From Cinclus cinclus (lineage: Eukaryota > Chordata > Aves > Passeriformes > Cinclidae): DNA of 64,000 nucleotides. Shown piece by piece: positions 61,281 to 64,000 of this stretch. Positions within the stretch are counted from its first letter, which is position 1. Each line of letters starts with the position of its first letter. The translations under genes and the position numbers were made by a program. The notes below the pieces were generated by a model. It searched no databases. It saw only the letters and a program-made list of their open reading frames with translations, and was not told the DNA's origin. Location of the stretch: NCBI RefSeq assembly GCF_963662255.1, contig NC_085068.1, positions 992,001-1,056,000 of the forward strand, given 5' to 3'.

Positions 61281-64000
61281 TTGGGTCACAATGGTTCCTT
61301 GCTTCTCTTAACCTCTGTGGTGTCACAATGCATCCCATGCCCTTTTAGGCCACTTGATGTCACAATGAATCATTTGATTCTTGGCCTCCATGGTGTCATA
61401 ATGGTTCCTTTTTTCTATTGGGCCCCATGCTGTCACAATTCATCCCTGGCCCTTTTACGCCCCCTGGTGTCAAATGGGATCCTGGGATTATTAGCCTCCG
61501 TTGGGTCACAATGGATCCTTGCTTCTCTTAACCCCTGTGCTGTCACAATGCATCCCATGCCCTTTTAGGCCACTTGATGTCACAATGAATCATTTGATTC
61601 TTGGCCTCCACGGTGGCATAATAGATCCTTGCTTCTATTGGTCCCCGTGCTGTGACAATCCATCCCTGGCCCTTTTTATACCCCCTGGTGCCACAAGGGA
61701 TCATTAGATTGTTAGCCTGCATTGGGTCACAATGGTTCCTTGCTTCTCTTAACCTCTGTGGTGTCACAATGCATTCCAAGCCCTTTTAGGCCACTTGGTC
61801 TTACAATGAACCATTTGATTCTTGGCCTTCATGGTGTCATAATGGTTCCTTGCTTCTATAGGTCCCCATGCTGTCAGAGTTAATCCGTGGTCCTTTTGCG
61901 CCCCCTGGTGTCAAGAGGGATTCTTAGATTCTTAGATTGTTAGCCTGCATTGGGTCACAACGTATCCTTGCTTCTCTTCAGCCCTGTGGTGTCACAATGC
62001 ATCCCATGCCCTTTTAGGCCACTAGATGTCACAATGAATCATTTGATTCTTGGCCTCCACGGTGGCATAATAGATCCTTGCTTCTATTGGTCCCCGTGCT
62101 GTAACAATCCATCCCTGGCCCTTTTTATACCCCCTGGTGCCACAAGGGATCATTAGATTGTTAGCCTGCATTGGGTCACAATGGTTCCTTGCTTCTCTTA
62201 ACCTCTGTGGTGTCACAATGCATTCCAAGCCCTTTTAGGCCACTTGATGTCACAATGAACCATGTGATTCTTGGCCTTCATGGTGTCATAATGGTTCCTT
62301 GCATCTATAGGTCCCCATGCTGTCAGAGTCCATCCGTGGTCCTTTTGCGCCCCCTGGTGTCAAAAGGGATTCTTAGATTGTTAGCCTGCATTGGGTCACA
62401 AGGGTTCCTTGCTTCTCTTAACCCCTGTGCTGTCACAATGCAACCCATGCCCTTTTAGGCCACTTGATGTCACAATGAATCATTTAAATCTTGGCCTCCA
62501 TGGTGGCGTAATTGTACCAGGTTTTAATTGGGCCCCATGCTTTCACAATTCATCCCTGCCCCTTTTAGGCCCATTGGTGTTAAAAGGGATCATTAGATTG
62601 TTAGCCTCCATTGGGTCACAATGGATCCTTGCTTCTCTTAACCCCTGTGCTGTCACAATGCATCCCATGCCCTTTTAGGCCACATGATGTCACAATGAAT
62701 CATTTGATTCTTGGCCTCCACGGTGGCATAATATATCCTTGCTTCTATTGGTCCCCGTGCTGTTACAATCCATCCCTGGCCCTTTTTATACCCCCTGGTG
62801 CCACAAGGGATCATTAGATTGTTAGCCTGCATTGGGTCACAATGGATCCTAGCTTCTCTTAACCCCTGTGGTGTCACAATGCATCCCATGCCCTTTTAGG
62901 CCACTTGATGTCACAATGAATCATTTGATTCTTGGCCTCCATGGTGGCAGAATTGTACCAGGTTTTACTTGGGCCCCATGCTTTCACAATTCATCCCTGC
63001 CCCTTTTAGGCCCATTGGTGTCACAAGGGATCATTAGATTGTTAGCCTGCATTGGGTCACAATGGTTCCTTGCTTCTCTTAACCTCTGTGGTGTCACAAT
63101 GCATCCCATGCCCTTTTAGGCCACTTGATGTCACAATGAATCATTTGATTCTTGGCCTCCATGGTGTCATAATGGTTCCTTGTTTCTATTGGGCCCCATG
63201 CTGTCACAATTCATCCCTGGCCCTTTTACGCCCCCTGGTGTCAAATGGGATCCTGGGATTATTAGCCTCCATTGGGTCACAATGGATCCTTGCTTCTCTT
63301 AACCCCTGTGCTGTCACAAGGCATCCCATGCCTTTTAGGCCACTTGATGTCACAATGAATCATTTGATTCTTGGCCTCCATGGTGCCATAATAGATCCTT
63401 GCTTCTATTGGTCCCCGTGCTGTAACAATCCATCCCTGGCCCTTTTTATACCCCCTGGTGCCACAAGGGATCATTAGATTGTTAGCCTGCATTGGGTCAC
63501 AATGGTTCCTTGCTTCTCTTAAGCTCTGTGGTGTCACAATGCATTCCAAGCCCTTTTAGGCCACTTGATGTCACAATGAACCATTTGATTCTTGGCCTTC
63601 ATGGTGTCATAATGGTTCCTTGCTTCTATAGGTCCCCATGCTGTCAGAGTCCATCCGTGGCCCTTTTGCGCCCCCTGGTGTCAAAAGGGATTCTTAGATT
63701 GTTAGCCTGCATTGGGTCACAATGGTTCCTTGCTTCTCTTAACCCCTGTGCTGTCACAATGCAACCCATGCCCTTTTAGGCCACTTGATGTCACAATGAA
63801 TCATTTAAATCTTGGCCTCCATGGTGGCGTAATTGTACCAGGTTTTAATTGGGCCCCATGCTTTCACAATTCATCCCTGCCCCTTTTAGGCCCATTGGTG
63901 TTAAAAGGGATCATTAGCTTGTTAGCCTCCATTGGGTCACAATGGATCCTTGCTTCTCTTAACCCCTGTGCTGTCACAATGCATCCCATGCCCTTTTAGG
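61281..64000 (+). repeat. 14-monomer unit, copy F2, cut by the window end
   Basis: Offset 3092 from F1. I noticed only three differences over about 2.7 kb: CATGTG to CATTTG in S3 near 61813, and two changes making CTTCAGCCC near 61977-61983. Near 63915 it switches to GGGATCATTAGCTTG and a CCTCCA junction like 57528-57748, so the copy ends just before the window does. Confidence 0.85.

Larger units (their letters stand above)
1..64000 (+). repeat. Tandem satellite array, about 220 bp monomer, head to tail, fills the window
   Basis: The junction motif TTGGGTCACAA recurs every 219-221 bp (228 bp in one subtype) from about position 177 to 63932, always on this strand. About 290 monomers fit in the window. 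It opens inside S1/S2 of one monomer and closes inside S2 of another, so the array continues on both sides. No interruption by non-satellite sequence, transposon or inverted segment was seen. The plus strand is pyrimidine-rich (137 of 220 bases in the reference monomer), GC is about 48%, and CpG is almost absent. Known: arrays of this size with higher-order organisation are typical of centromeric, pericentromeric or other heterochromatic satellites in eukaryotes. Inferred: chromosomal position and species are not determinable here, and the satellite family is not one I recognise. There is no protein-coding role. Confidence 0.97.

Noticed and set aside
1..64000. CRISPR array
   Set aside because: The 36-37 bp periodicity superficially suggests repeats, but the units are contiguous, with no unique spacers between identical repeats and no cas genes. 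The units are diverged copies of one another.
1..64000. Repeat-rich surface-protein gene or minisatellite exon
   Set aside because: Frame changes every 220 bp, length variants of 219, 220, 221 and 228 bp occur freely, and stops recur in all frames.
1..64000. tRNA- or 5S-derived origin of the satellite (Pol III A and B boxes)
   Set aside because: I looked for a GGTTCGA-type B box and an A box in the monomer and found neither.
1..64000. CENP-B box
   Set aside because: No match to the TTCG...CGGGA pattern was seen. The few CpGs are in other contexts.

Overview
The window is a single uninterrupted block of head-to-tail tandem satellite DNA, with no convincing gene, RNA gene, transposon or unique sequence. 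The basic monomer is about 220 bp. About 290 monomers fill the 64 kb, all in the same orientation, and the array runs off both ends. Composition points to a eukaryotic genome with CpG methylation: in the reference monomer (11636-11855) I count 61 C, 44 G and one CpG, where about 12 would be expected by chance. A vertebrate is the likeliest source, but I do not recognise the satellite family and cannot name the species. A centromeric, pericentromeric or other heterochromatic location is an inference from the structure.

The array is nested on at least five levels. (1) A 36-37 bp unit with the core TGTCACAATG occurs six times per monomer (S1-S6, lengths 37+36+37+37+37+36 = 220). (2) S1-S3 and S4-S6 are related trimers, so the monomer is a diverged dimer of a 110 bp half. 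(3) The monomers fall into four classes, called here P1 to P4, by their S4-S6 haplotype. (4) The recurrent order P1-P2-P3-P4 marks an underlying four-monomer higher-order unit of about 881 bp. (5) Blocks of 14 to 40 monomers (about 3 to 9 kb) are duplicated again, with near-identity between copies where I compared them.

Layout: 177-6126 is a 27-monomer unit. 6127 to about 10450 is a partial second copy, with 10 substitutions and no indel over 4324 bp by my reading. 10535-13185 and 13186-20794 are blocks whose paralogues lie at 42517-49139 and 49140-58188. 20795-27747, 27748-33590 and 33591-42516 are three tandem copies of one unit; their lengths (6953, 5843 and 8926 bp) are explained exactly by whole-monomer insertions and deletions. 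42517-45827 and 45828-49139 are a second tandem pair. 58189-61280 and 61281-64000 are a third pair. The most informative spots are the mosaic and half-monomer units (18918-19027; 23227-23555 and its copies; 14067-14286), which record exchange in the 110 bp register. Predicted reading frames of 60 to 168 codons are a by-product of the repeat: they use TTG starts, overlap in several frames and on both strands, and stop at a conserved TAG in S2.
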